DNA of 64,000 bases, from contig JAGGNK010006448.1 in the NCBI GenBank assembly GCA_017590115.1, positions 2,119,849-2,183,848 on the forward strand. Direction: 5' to 3'. A program made the translations under genes and the position numbers. Of the stretch, positions 13,501 through 25,908 are shown piece by piece. The notes under the pieces are model-generated. The model had not been told where the DNA came from. It saw only the letters and a list, made by a program, of their open reading frames with translations, and did not search any database. This DNA is from Montifringilla adamsi (lineage: Eukaryota > Chordata > Aves > Passeriformes > Passeridae). Positions within the stretch are counted from its first letter, which is position 1; each line of letters opens with the position of its first letter.

Positions 13501-16500
13501 TAACTAACAACTGAAATAAGGTTGCACAGAAATACAGAATGCTGATTACTACTACAGTAAATGAAAATCCTGTGGAGGCGAGAGACAGGGAACAAATCTC
13601 TAGTGTTTCAGACACTACCTCAAAGCAGGCATATTCTTTCTGACTTCTTCAGGATGATTCATACAATGTTTTAAACTCCTTAGGCTTCTCCATGTGCTAA
13701 GGGGGCAGCCATGATGAACTAGAACTGGATTTAACCATGAGCAACTTCAGATGTTTAGGTGTTCATACAATGGAAAGAACCAGTATTAATTACTCAGTCT
13801 ACAGGACTCAGATGTCCTATTGGAAGTGTCAATGGCAACTTTAGTACTGCTTAAAAGGACTGAAATAGCCACTACAGATCATAAAATAGCATTCTGACTT
13901 GTTTTCTTCTCCAACTTCAAAGTAAAAGCACCACAGTGAAGAAGGTGGGTCCCACCAGGGCTGCACAGGTGCACAGCCCTTGGAAACAGCATCTACACTC
14001 TCCCCATTCCTGGGGCCAGCACCAGCACCTGTGCCAACAGCAAGACAGATGAACACTGGGAATGTAACCCATGACTGCTGGTTTTCCCATTTTTGAAGAT
14101 TATTATTTTGTAATTCACATATTAGTAATTTTCTTTAAGTTCATTGAAGCAGAAACTAGCTCAATGCAGGTCCAGTGAGCCAATTTCTCACAGTTTCTCC
14201 TTGCAGAAAGAGTTGACAAACCTGAGCTGCGAGATTGCCTGTGAGCCCTGAAGGCTCTCCATCACACCTGATACCTCCTGATAGCTTTATTTGATGATCT
14301 GGCAAAACAAAACCAAGCAGGTGATACTAGAAAGAGAAATTTAATACCAGTGCTTGTGCTTTATGCAATGCTCTATCTATCAGAGGTTTCACTTGCAGCT
14401 TTCCCAGTCAGAGAGACAATACATAATTCAAGTCCGCCCCCCAGTGGACTCCATGCCCACACCAGCACACCAAGTTTTGAGGACACTGGTGGCAAGTACT
14501 GAGGAGCTAGATGACAGCATACTTAAAAAACTTAGGAGTTACTCCAAGAGAATTAAATTCAGTTGTTACCATATATAATACTCTGTTTCTGCTCTCCATT
14601 AGGATGAAAAGAAGTATACCTTTCAACCAACAAATCTGTTCATCCTAACACCACATTGTTTTTCCTCCTGAGTCTAAACTACTGTGAATGTTTCAGTGGC
14701 TATGCACACAAAACAATGTAGTTTGGAAAAGATCTTTAAGATCATCGGAAAAAAAAAAAGTTCTCAAGCACATGTTGCTTAGGTAAACAACTGTCAGCAA
14801 GATCAGCCTGCCTAAAAAAAAATAAGGTACAGATTATGCAATGCTGAGTTTCTGTGATCTTTTCTCAGAAAGTTTCCTCCTGAAACTTGCTCACTCTTGC
14901 GTGCATAGCTGTCATACTTCATTTATACTTATCCAAAACTGCACTAATTACTGTGGGTCATACGTGAATAATTAACTTATTTTGCCTGAAGCAAAAGTAA
15001 AGGCCAAGATAAAAAATGCAAGATGAGATTAGTACATGGCCAAGTACAAGATGAGTACGCTCATGGCCAAGGCTGCATGCAAGTCTGAATTTACGAACTT
15101 CTTATCAAGACCTCTGAAGTGTCCTGTAAAGCACATTTAATTTTAACAGCATGACATAGGTTTTCTAACTGGATCCACTGGCTAAATTCAGCACTGACCA
15201 TTTTTTCTAGACTACACTTCTTTCATCATGCCTGCTGCAATGTCACTATAAAGCAGTTATCAGCTGACTATTTAATGAAGGTTTTTGATTCGATGCTATT
15301 TTTCTTTTTCCCTGAAGTAATAAACCAACTACCAGCATGACTACAAAACAGCTCAGGCAATTGTATTTTGGTGTGGGAATCCATTTCAGTCAACTCACAG
15401 CCTGGCAGGTATCTGGGCTTCCTCTGTACTCAGCAGTGAAAGAGAAGCACCTTTGAAAGTCGATCTCTGGTTATACCTGAAGAGGGAATAACATGCCCCA
15501 GAGGTGCAAATCCCTCTTCTCTGACTACCCAGAGATCCCAGACAGATAGCATAGCCTTGACACCCAGCTGCCAGGGAACCACAGCTGGGGATATGCATCC
15601 TACTATTACAGCAGGTAGACAAACTCCTTTTTGTGCTGGTGGAGAGCTACATATGCTTAAATTTGGGATTTCCTACATCCTCTCAAGCCTTCAGTGCCTA
15701 CTTCTGAGCACCCTACATGCACAGCCTCAGATTCAGTGGAGTTGACTGCCTAACACTAATTGGGTGCATTACCTGAAAGCAGCAGTCTGCCCCATGAGAT
15801 CACTGACGAATTACAGATGTCCGACAAATGTAATTCTCAGTGTTTTAAAATGTCACGGCAGAAAAGAGCCTCTTCTGTTTCTGGGCTGCTTGGGTGTGAC
15901 ATTTCTGAGGTTGTCCACATCTAGTTTGGTAACTCACATGATGATTGCTTGTACTCCTGGGCTGGTTGCCAGTCTGGCAGGATAGAAAAGAGTGACTTCC
16001 TTGTGGTGTAAGCAGATAAATGGTATTTTTGTTTCAAACCAAACCCTCTACTGCTCTTCTCTGCTGGGCTCCCTGTCTTTGAATTTGTTACAGATGTGTA
16101 ATGCTCAAAGGGTGATACAGGCAAGAAAATAAACAACATGTAAATCCAGCAGGGAGAAGGAAAATGACAGAGAAGGGTTAGACTGGGAAAAAGAGGTAAA
16201 ACAAGAATGCCAGAAAATGGTGACAGGGTAAGGGTATATCAAAGGTATTAGAAGAGTAGGGATGAAAGACCACATTTAAGATGGGAAAGAAGAGGGAAGA
16301 TGAAAAAAGAATTAATACAGGACATGACAAATAATGAGAGAGCAGAAGGGTCATCTAAACGGGAAGATATGAAGAAACTAAGAAAATTTGTCTGGAAGGA
16401 AATGTAATGAAATTTCCAGATCACCAGAACATTTCTGTTGTTTAAGGAAGGGACTCTTAACCTACAGAAATTGTTTTAGTAGAGGATATTAGGATGGAGC

Positions 16501-17624
16501 CTGGTTCAGAACTCCTTTCAACAGAAGTCCTATCAGCCAAAAGACATACTGGAAATAGTGATGGAGATCCGGCCTCAATTGAAATGGAGAGGCCTCCACT
16601 TAATTTTCTAAAATAATACATCATACTCTTTAGAGTACATCAGATCACAGAAAGCACCAGCAGATTCTCAGCAAAGAACAACATTGTCCTATACACTGGA
16701 TAAACACCATCTTTCCTCCAAGAAGTTACAGGAATGCTGAAGTCCATTAAGAGCAGAGAGATCAATAAATTTAATTTAAGCAAATCAGCATCAGAGTAAG
16801 GAATAGCACTGAGGCTTAGAGTGTTCTGTTCACTGCCTTTCCAGCTATCCAATCAATCCCCTTTTAGACTTGCTCTTGATAACTTCAAATTGCTGCTCCT
16901 GAGTTTATCCACAATAAAATTAGAACTATTACACATCACTGCTTCAGCTACCCTTACATGCCTGTCATACAGATTAGTAACACCCATAAAGTTAATAAGG
17001 ACACCAGGTATTGACTGAGTGTTAAGTATGGTCATCCCTGAATGGGGCCCAGCTCCTCTAAGCATCTCTCTTGCATCTCTGCTCTAGGGATCTAGTGTGA
17101 CTGATTTTCATACAGTGATGACTTCCCTCTCCAGTATGGGATAGGTGTCTCTGAATGCCTCCAGAAAGACATATTGAGGACTTGAGTTTTTCCTTGAATT
17201 GAACTGAAAAGATTTCAGGAGCTCCTGGCATCCAAAGGCTACATCTGTAAAAGCAAGCAATTTCAAAAGAAACAGGTCTGTAGAGTGAAAAAAACGTTGC
17301 TGAAGATTCATGACCACACTATATGCTCTTGAGGGTTTTCTCTGGACTAGCTCTGGTTGGTCCCAAGCAATGACCACACTTTGTTGAAGCACAGCAAGCA
17401 TGTCCCCAGAGGCCACTCTCTGTTGAGTTTCATCTGGGAAGAGTCTGGTTGGTGCACCAGTCTTGTGCTGACACCTGATTTGCACCAGAATGCCAATGCA
17501 CTCACAGACCTTCTGTTACTCAGGTACAGGCATTCGGCTATCAGTGTAGGATGACAAGCTCATTATGCCCCAAACTGGATAGAAAGACACCAGCTTGTCT
17601 TAACCACAGTGCACAGTGCCAGCA

Positions 17625-17635
17625 AATCTTACCTG
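17625..17635 (-). promoter_or_regulatory. 5' splice site (donor) after zinc finger 1
   Basis: On the minus strand the junction reads CACACAG|GTAAGATT, a strong donor (CAG|GTAAG). The cut after 17633 leaves phase 1, which matches the acceptor at 2127. Failure to use this site would read through into a short non-zinc-finger tail that stops at 17541. Confidence 0.93.
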
Positions 17636-17790
17636 TGTGCGTTCTCCGGTGAGCCTTCAGGTGGGAGCTTTTTGTGTACACTTTGTTGCATCCCTCAAAG
17701 TCACACCGATGGATGCGCCGCTTCCTGGAGTCTGGAGACTCAGACCTCCTCTGACGCCTTGTGCTCTCAATACTGAACGGTGAAATTGAA
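17633..17790 (-). CDS. KLF12: KLF12 penultimate coding exon: basic segment and zinc finger 1
   Basis: This 158-bp internal exon is one base completing an upstream codon, 52 whole codons, and one base of the next codon. It begins [20 protein letters not shown], a Ser/Arg-rich stretch that continues into SRKRRIHRC. Finger 1 follows, with ligands at exon residues C29, C34, H47 and H51 (C-x4-C-x12-H-x3-H) and a recognition helix containing KSSHLKAH. The exon ends in the linker after HT. The final G joins GA of the next exon to make Gly of the TGEKPY linker. The exon is bounded by TTTTTCAG upstream and GTAAG downstream on the minus strand. The sequence before finger 1 is characteristic of KLF12 rather than KLF3 or KLF8. 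The basic RKRR segment probably helps nuclear import (inference). The N-terminal repression domain, with the CtBP-binding PVDLS known for this family, lies outside the window. Confidence 0.95.
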
Positions 17791-17810
17791 CTGAAAAACA
17801 GAACAGAAGC
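17791..17810 (-). promoter_or_regulatory. 3' splice site (acceptor) before the zinc finger 1 exon
   Basis: The minus strand reads TTCTGTTCTGTTTTTCAG immediately before the exon, a good pyrimidine tract plus AG. The first exon base, T, completes a codon begun in an exon beyond the window. In mammalian KLF12 the residue here is cysteine (TG|T), which fits. Confidence 0.92.
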
Positions 17811-20800
17811 AAAAAATGAAGCAAGAGCATGGTGTATAGCCCAGCCCCAAAAATTCAGTTGTAACAGAAGTGACTGTGCTAGAAGTGACACAGAAAATGA
17901 ATTATCTATTTCCCTTTCAACATTTTGACACAATTAGTGCTTGAACTAGAGCATATTCTGCAGTAAGAAATAATTGAAGTTTTGATGTAGAAGCGCTTAT
18001 TGCCCAAAAAACCCCACCATGATACTTGAAATACTGCTCCAATGAAGCAGTCTGACTTTATCTGAGCTCTCTTTCTATTTGACATGTGACCAGGCACAAG
18101 CTCACTGAACTGTTTTCTAAACAAGTTTATCTATAGCCTCCATAACTTCTCTTTGACAAGTTTAAATAGATAAAAAGCCTGAAACCTTTTATGAAAAAGT
18201 GTTTCCAGTATCCAGATCTGAACTATGGATCATCACATTAGGCCAAACACCTGTTGTTTGCTTGAATACAGACTGCTAATAGATCCAGATCACCCTGGAG
18301 CAGTGATTTTTCCATTTTCTCATTTAGCAGTTCTCAATCTATCACGTGCAAGCCTATGAAATTTATTTTCTTTCAGACCACTGATAAATGAAGTTTAAGA
18401 ACAAGGCCAAAGAACAATCCCCACAGAAACATATAAATGCTTATCGAAGATACTCCATTTACAGCAATGTCCTACAGCCTATCAGTTACCCTAATTTTAA
18501 GCAATTAAAAATACAACATTGAAGTAATGTTGCATGAGTTTCTAAGTACAGTGTGTGCTGGACCTATTACTTGAAAAAAGCCTTGCTACCACAATGCATT
18601 TGGCTTGGTTAGATAAATTATTATCAAGTTGGAAGGTCGTGATTCAAACCCTCATTGACTGTCAGTAATCATACCACCCAGCCATGAATCATTATTAACT
18701 GATCATCCTATCAACCTCACTACGATTATATTGCACAGCAACCACCATCACCCACAGCTACAGCAGCCTGTTTAGTTAAGTACTGGAACAACTCTGCTCT
18801 TCATCAGGTTTCTGGGGCTTCCCAGGTTTATTGACAATCAGGGTAAATGGGCTACAGACTCATTAGCCTGCTCTTTTAGTCTCTTAAGATCAATCTGAAC
18901 AAAAAGCATGAACCTTTGGAGAAGCTACTAAGGCGGGCATCTGAAAGGAGCACTGATGTTGATGCATCTGCTGGGAAGCACCTCTGTTAACACCGACCTG
19001 CAAGCTCCTGTCAGAGGAGCTCCTGCACAGCTGTAGCTGTTACGGCACACACTGAAATCCTGGAGCTTTCCAGAACTTGCTGAGGACTACTCATATGGGG
19101 TGAAATGTTTGTGTAAAGCATCTCACACCATTAGCACATAATTTCACTGATGTTCTAATTCTCTCCATACAAATCTCTAAGCCTTGAATTAGTGGCAGTC
19201 CAAATTACGCAGTTTTATTTTTGTTTAAATATTTTCACAGTACAATCCTAATTTGAAGCACTAATGGGGGAAAAAAAAGTACTTTCTTCCTGAACAGTAC
19301 TCTTAACACATATTCATATTTCACCTGCAGGCAAGAGATTCTCCAGATTAATTATTTTTGCCTATAATATGACGCATGTAAACAGACGTGCAAAGAATTC
19401 CTGAAATGGAGACAGAAGTGGACAGAGAGCCGTAGTAACACTAGCTGGCAAAAATTGTCCCCAAGAGAGTAAGAAACATTAGCACTTTAACTATATGACT
19501 GGAGTACAGATATGTCTAGCTCTCAAAGAAATGGCTTAGGAATTGCATTTAAGCAATTGTTCTGAATCTCAGAACAAATAAAAGTCTTGGGTTAGACACT
19601 TCACTGAGAATGGTTTCACTACTCCAATACGTTTGTTTTTTAAACATCCCACCAGCTGAAATAAAAGCAAGCTTGTAAATCAAATGTTAAAGCTCAATAC
19701 TGAACATACAAAATCCAGTGCTCAAAACTAGGAAATCCTGATCTTTAAAAGTAAGTATTTGTGCATTCTTTTTGCTGCAAGCAACTTCTGAGCTGTCTTA
19801 AAACCCTGTTTTGTAACAGAGTGTTCAGATCCTGGATAGTACAGCTCATTTAAATAGGAGGAGGATCAAGCTTAAAATGCTGCTGCAATTTCCAGCCCCG
19901 AGACAAACTGAACCTTGAGAAGAGTCAGCACCTCATAAAAAGCTATTTGTCACATATGAGAAAGTGATCTCACTGCTGGGAACTGCTCTGTGCTTTCCCG
20001 GATATTTATACAGAAGAGGATGGCACAGAGCAGTGCCATGAAGGTGGCACATGATCAATGCTGCTGCTTAAGTGGATTGCTCCCTCTTTCTAAAAACAGT
20101 AGCACCCTACTTATCCTACAGGAGGGAAAATAACTGAGTAAGCCACAGAAGGTGATGAATATTGTCACCATCCCCTGAGAGCTTCACAGTCATCGCTTGC
20201 TCAGCACAGCAAGGAGAAAAGCTCTTGTCAACTAGAACCAGCAAATGTCACCTCAAGCCTTCCCTTTGCAGTGTAAATGACAAACTAACCAGCAGAGAAG
20301 ACCCACATGGCAAGTGAGAGCATATGTTCAAGGTGGTTTTCCTCTGCCACTTCAACTGCTGTGGCACAGGGGGACCCCCAGTACAGACATGTTCAATGGT
20401 GGTAAAGGAGCCAGAATCCACCTGACGCCACCAGATTGGTTTTAGCCTTGCAAAAGCTGTGTGACTTTAAATGGGGATATCACCAAAGACCCTAAAAAAA
20501 TCACTAAGTGTTTTTTGCTGCTTCTTCAGGTTAGCCCCTCTCACAGTAAGTTCCAGATGATTTGCTGATGTTCCTTCCCTTTGTCATGCAAAGAGGCATC
20601 TTCTCCTTTCTCAACCGATTTCTATAAAATACCCTCACTGACCACACAGACAGAAGGAAAGTCCTCAAAACCACATTTGGTGCCTTTTGAAGGCCACAGG
20701 GGCTGTGCCAGGCGTCTCTGGTCAGGACAGGGTTCCCAAAACTACTGTTTGATGGTACCATGGTAGACAAAGACTTTGAAATGTATCAGGGAATTCACAG

Positions 20801-23800
20801 GCATTTATTTTTTCAACTAACTTATTTTTCATTTGTTTAAAATTCTATAAAATAAAAAAAGGAAAAACAGCACTAAAAAGACCACAATGCCCCGCTTCTC
20901 CAACCAAAACCCAAACAAACCATATAGTAGCAGCCTCTTTCAAATTTAAGTGTCCCCCCAGCAACTGCACAGAGGGAAAACTTGGAAACCTGTCATCAGC
21001 CAAGAGCTACCAGGATACCCTGAGGAGGAGCTGCCAATTCTTCTGCGAATGGCCATGATCTCAGGCAGTCTTTAAGGCTCAAGGTGGGCTTTTGCAGCAG
21101 GACTGATGCCACTTAACAGCTCAGCAGGATGTATTAAATTACTGCTGAAACATGAAGTTTGAAAGATAAATTAACAAAGAAGAAAACTGGGTTCTGACCT
21201 GTCAGACTGATGTTTATTTATTTGCAGCTCATTACTTCTAAAACCAGTGTAATTTCTATGTTAGTGTAGAAATTGTTACACCTAATGGGAATCCTGGGGG
21301 ACTGCTGGCTGCCTCCATGACCCGCTGCAACACCTGTAGTCAGTATGGTTCATATGGTTAAATGAATAAAACCAATGTGAGCATTTAGAGTGATTTATTA
21401 AAATTCAGCCATGTTACTTCCAGCTAGAAGTGAAAACATACGTCTTTGCAACTCACACATGGCCAAGTATTGTCTCTCTGATACAAAGAAGTCTGCAAAA
21501 TGTCACATCGACTGGGGCTTCACCACTAGATGGCCATCAAGTTCTGCCGAACGTCATCTGCACTGCAGGAGATGTGGATCATAACAAACCTGGCTGCAGG
21601 ATTATTTTCCCTTTCTATGAATGCTACCCATTACTTCCTAGATGCTTTGCCTCTGTTCTGTGTGGACAGTGAATAGCCCTTGGCACAGGCAGCAACACTG
21701 TTAAAAACCACATGTAATGGGTGAATTTATACTGGTCCTGTGTTTTCTGAGCAATATGCCGAGCAGAGCTGCCTAGGGAACAGTTTGTTTATTAAAGCCT
21801 TGAACTGTGTTCAGTATCGTGACACACAAGTCCCTGCACACTGCCTGCTGCCCACTCACCGTGTGCTCAAGTGCACTCACCCTGTGGCAAACACACAGGG
21901 TCACCTCTGGCCACCCAAGCATGAGCTCCTGGGTGCTGCTAGCATCCCAGTGAGGTGGCCAAGGGCTGGCTGACATGGCCAGCAAGGAGCGAGGGACATG
22001 CAGCAAGCTCTTTGCTCTTTGATCTACAAACCCAAACAGTGTCCCAGTGTTGCATCTTCATCCTTGTGATTACCAGTTTTACTCCTCCTTGGCCCCTCCA
22101 CTATGAGCTCAGACTCTGTGGCAACACATCCTGCCTGCCTCCAAAGTCCTCATGGAAAACACATAAATCCAGGGCTAACAGGTCAAACCAGTTTGTACCC
22201 AACATCCCTGTCACCTTACCTAAGTCTCTCCTCTACAGCAATCAGGCTGCATTACCTTCCTCTCTAGATGGCCCTGTAGTTAATTGAGACACTTTTGGCT
22301 GCACCCTAATAACAATCCATGGCTGCTAAAAGCAGATGCTCTCTTCCCTTTGGGGTGAGGCCCAGGACATGTCAGCCATGTCCTCTCCACTCTGGCTACC
22401 ATGGGAAGAAAAACCAGATGGGGCTCATGCCCGTGCAGCATCTGCTCAGCCTGGATGAGGGGCTCAGCAGGCCAGCCCATGTAACACGAGTCATGGTCCT
22501 CTTGTGCTTCTCAGCCCCTGGGTTCTGAGTACAGGATTTGGCTGAGATGGCACATCACCACAGTTCCGCTCCAGCTGCTTTCTGTTGTGTTGGCACCGGC
22601 ACTTGCCTGATTCCGCAGAAAGCCAGTGCAGCACCCACAGTAACAAGAAAATTCTGCCAAAAAAAATCTGAGAAGCTTTTGGTAGCTTGACTCCCTAAGC
22701 AGGACAGTCTGCCAAGTACCTGCACTGACATATGGCAGAGGATGGGAACCTGTGGCAACGGGTTAGAGGACTGTCACCACCCCTTTTATTGGGAACCAGC
22801 TGTGATTACCATGTAAATTTAGAATATGTGAGAAGAAATTGAGAATGTGGACATAAGCAATCAACATCAGGAACAACTGGAAAATCCAGCTTTTGTTCCA
22901 CAGAAAAGTTGCTTCTTGTAATATTTGACTATAAAACACACAGAAAAATAACCACGTAAATAGATAAGCTGAAAACAAAAATTGGGAGATATGACCATGT
23001 CGATAACTATGAGCTGATGATGTGCTTTGGCAATACATGATAGAAGCAGTCATATCCCACCCTCAGTTCAATTTTAGACATTTGATATTTACAAGTTTTA
23101 TGTTTTTAAGGGAAAAATATGTCACTATACAATACTCAAATATTCAAATAATGTATAAATTTAGCGATGTAAATCTTTATGAGCAATGCAAAGCTTCTGG
23201 GTCAGACTGTAAGTTATAGTAATTAAAAGTGCAGGCAAATTAAATAAAAGCAGAAAACTAGAGTACTACATGCCTGCATTCAGATGATAATGAGCAGTTG
23301 AAGAAAATCCTTGGATCTCTAGCATTTGTTCAAAGGGTTCCAGGGCTGCAGAAAGAAACATCATGGATTTTGGCTGCTTAACATTTATAGAAACTAGAGC
23401 TGTTAAGTGACTAACTATAGACATAATGTTTTTAAATCCCAGCCTTTGGATTGAGTGTGGGATGGCACCCCCTGGGCACACTGAACTGCACACTCACACA
23501 CCCCCACGGCAGCTGTCACTCCTCCTCTGGTTCTCAGGGCAGCTGCCCACCAAGAACCCTCAGAAGCAGGGATGACCACAGTCCCAACACCTGTGCTTGG
23601 CTCCTCTGGCACTCTTCTGAATGATCACACTCACAGCAGCACATCACACATTTATGGAGTTGACGCCACTTAAGACAAAGTATCTTCTATTAGTTAAGAC
23701 CTTAAGTTTCACATGCTAACAGACACGTGAGGACTCCATGCCTTTTTGAAAAGTGGCTTTGAATAGCATTTCCTAGATTCCAACTCTCAATTACTTTATT

Positions 23801-25881
23801 TTTCACATAATGTAATTTCATTTTCTGGCAGGTCATGTAATGTTTCCACCCCACTCAGGACAGCAGTAACACTACACACTACACCACGAAGAAATATGAC
23901 ATGGATTTTATTTCTCATTACAATTTATAAAACTCCTTCTAGTAGTCAGATGCCAAAATCCGACTATATAAAATGTAGTAGTTTTTTTGCTAGAAAATGC
24001 TTAAATATCAGTGCCCTTTCCTGATAAAAATCTTCACTTGAATATTTATTTTAAAAAAATTACGAAGTTGCTACTGTCTCTTGTGCATAAACAGATGCAC
24101 ATGCATATATACACATGTATTTTTTCTCCTCTTTGATTCTTATATTCTATTTAATGTTTCATGAAAGGCAAACAGCTGTCTTAGGAATGTTAGACATTAA
24201 AACATATCAAACAGTACTTAAGGTGATCATAAAAGAAAAAATATGTGCTACTCTTTTATTAGCAGTAGTTACTTCAATCACTGTACTTTAAGGTGATGTT
24301 ATATTCAAAATTATACTTTTTGTCAAGAAAGAAAGGAGGAATTTGGCAGCATACACAAACAGCACACATATTAAATAGGAAAATTACATGGATAAACAAG
24401 ACAGAGATAAAAGGTGACTTGAATACATTTGGTTCAGAAAGTGCTTGAACTGGAGTGAAGCTGCACAAGGAGCAGATGAACAGATGGGAGTAGGAGCACA
24501 GAAGTTTCTCCTGTTATGCTCTGAACTAGATGTCCACCACTGGCTGCTGCCAGAGGCAGTACCCTGGGGTAAAGAGGATCCTCTGCTCCAGCTCCATATG
24601 ATGATTCCCATCCATATATATATTCCTGACCTGGGCAGTCAGCAAACAAAACACCCTGCGTGTCTTTGACCTTGACTTTATCTGCAGCATTTACTGTTGA
24701 GACCAGATAAAGGTACTTGAACTGCTGAGCTGCTTTGCAAAACCTGAGTGTGCCACAACATTGCTCTGGCTGGGGTGGAAGTGGAAGCACAACTATACAT
24801 GGAACACACTTCTGGCAAAAGGAAAGAACTTTGGGGCCTGCTAAGAAAAGCACTAAGGTAAACCACAGCACGCCTTACCAAAACTATTCATCACCTCTGT
24901 AATCAGCTGCATTAAGCTGAGACATGAGACATTTGTTTGATCTTTCTGATCTATATTCGTGCTGTGGGATCCAGGGGCACTTTCCAGCTCTTAGGATTTG
25001 GTGTTCTGAGGTGCATTCCAGCTCCACAGTGGGCTGAGGCCCAAATACACACCCTATTCTCCTCTTTCATGCTGCTCCTCTCTTCTGGCTTTCTAAGGAA
25101 AGGAAGCTGGGCCACAAAGCATCTCTGACATGCTCCAGCACAGCCCCCAGATCTGGTGACTGGAGGACTGTAAAGCACTTCTGACAGAGAAAACCCACAA
25201 ATCAAATCTATGATGAACTCTGAAATGTCATAGTAAAAAAACCCCACTAAAACTTTTCCATCTATTTTCCCCTTACCAACAGACAGAGTTTTACCCTAGA
25301 AAGGTAAACTGTGTAAACAAGCAAAGGAATTACAAGCTAACCACCTTGCACTAGGCATTGCCTACATTACTAAAATGTTTCTTCCTGGTTTTGAGGAAGT
25401 TCATAGCTGTATGACAACTTGCACTACTACATCCAGCAGCAGCCAAACCTGGGCAACAGCTACTCCCACACCAGCCCTACTGAATTACTGAGATGCTCCT
25501 TAACAAGGATGAATCTCACGTTTCTCCTAACATGCCAGAGCATACAGAGTTTGTTCCTACCTGCAAAGGTTTTAGAAACATTTGACAGGAAGGCTATTAT
25601 GTTTTACACACAGACTTAACATTTTCAGTAATATTAAACATAATTCTGTTTCACTGCTCTGCCTTTCCCTTGGTTTGGACAGACGGACTCCTATTAAATG
25701 AGACACTTGTCCTTAGATTTTGTCAGAGATTCTGAGGTGACACATGACAGCAGCTTACATATGTTTAGAAGCATTTTTTCTAACACGTGCATATTACTGA
25801 GGATGCACAGCTGCAATACTGACCCTTCGAGCTCATCAGGATGGCTGAACAGAGTGCAAAAACTGCTCTGGATGTCAAAGC

Positions 25882-25908
25882 CCATGTTAACACCTTTTTT
25901 TAACATGG
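25882..25908. repeat. Short inverted repeat (hairpin)
   Basis: CCATGTTAA (25882-25890) is perfectly complementary to TTAACATGG (25900-25908) across a 9-base pyrimidine-rich loop. It is too short for a miRNA precursor and is probably incidental. Confidence 0.7.

Noticed and set aside
18633..18655. tRNA T-arm-like sequence (GTCGTGATTCAAACCC)
   Set aside because: No matching D arm, anticodon stem or acceptor stem could be placed around it.
24434..24871. 145-codon minus-strand frame
   Set aside because: No domain, no plausible exon borders, and the composition looks random; length alone is compatible with chance in 64 kb.
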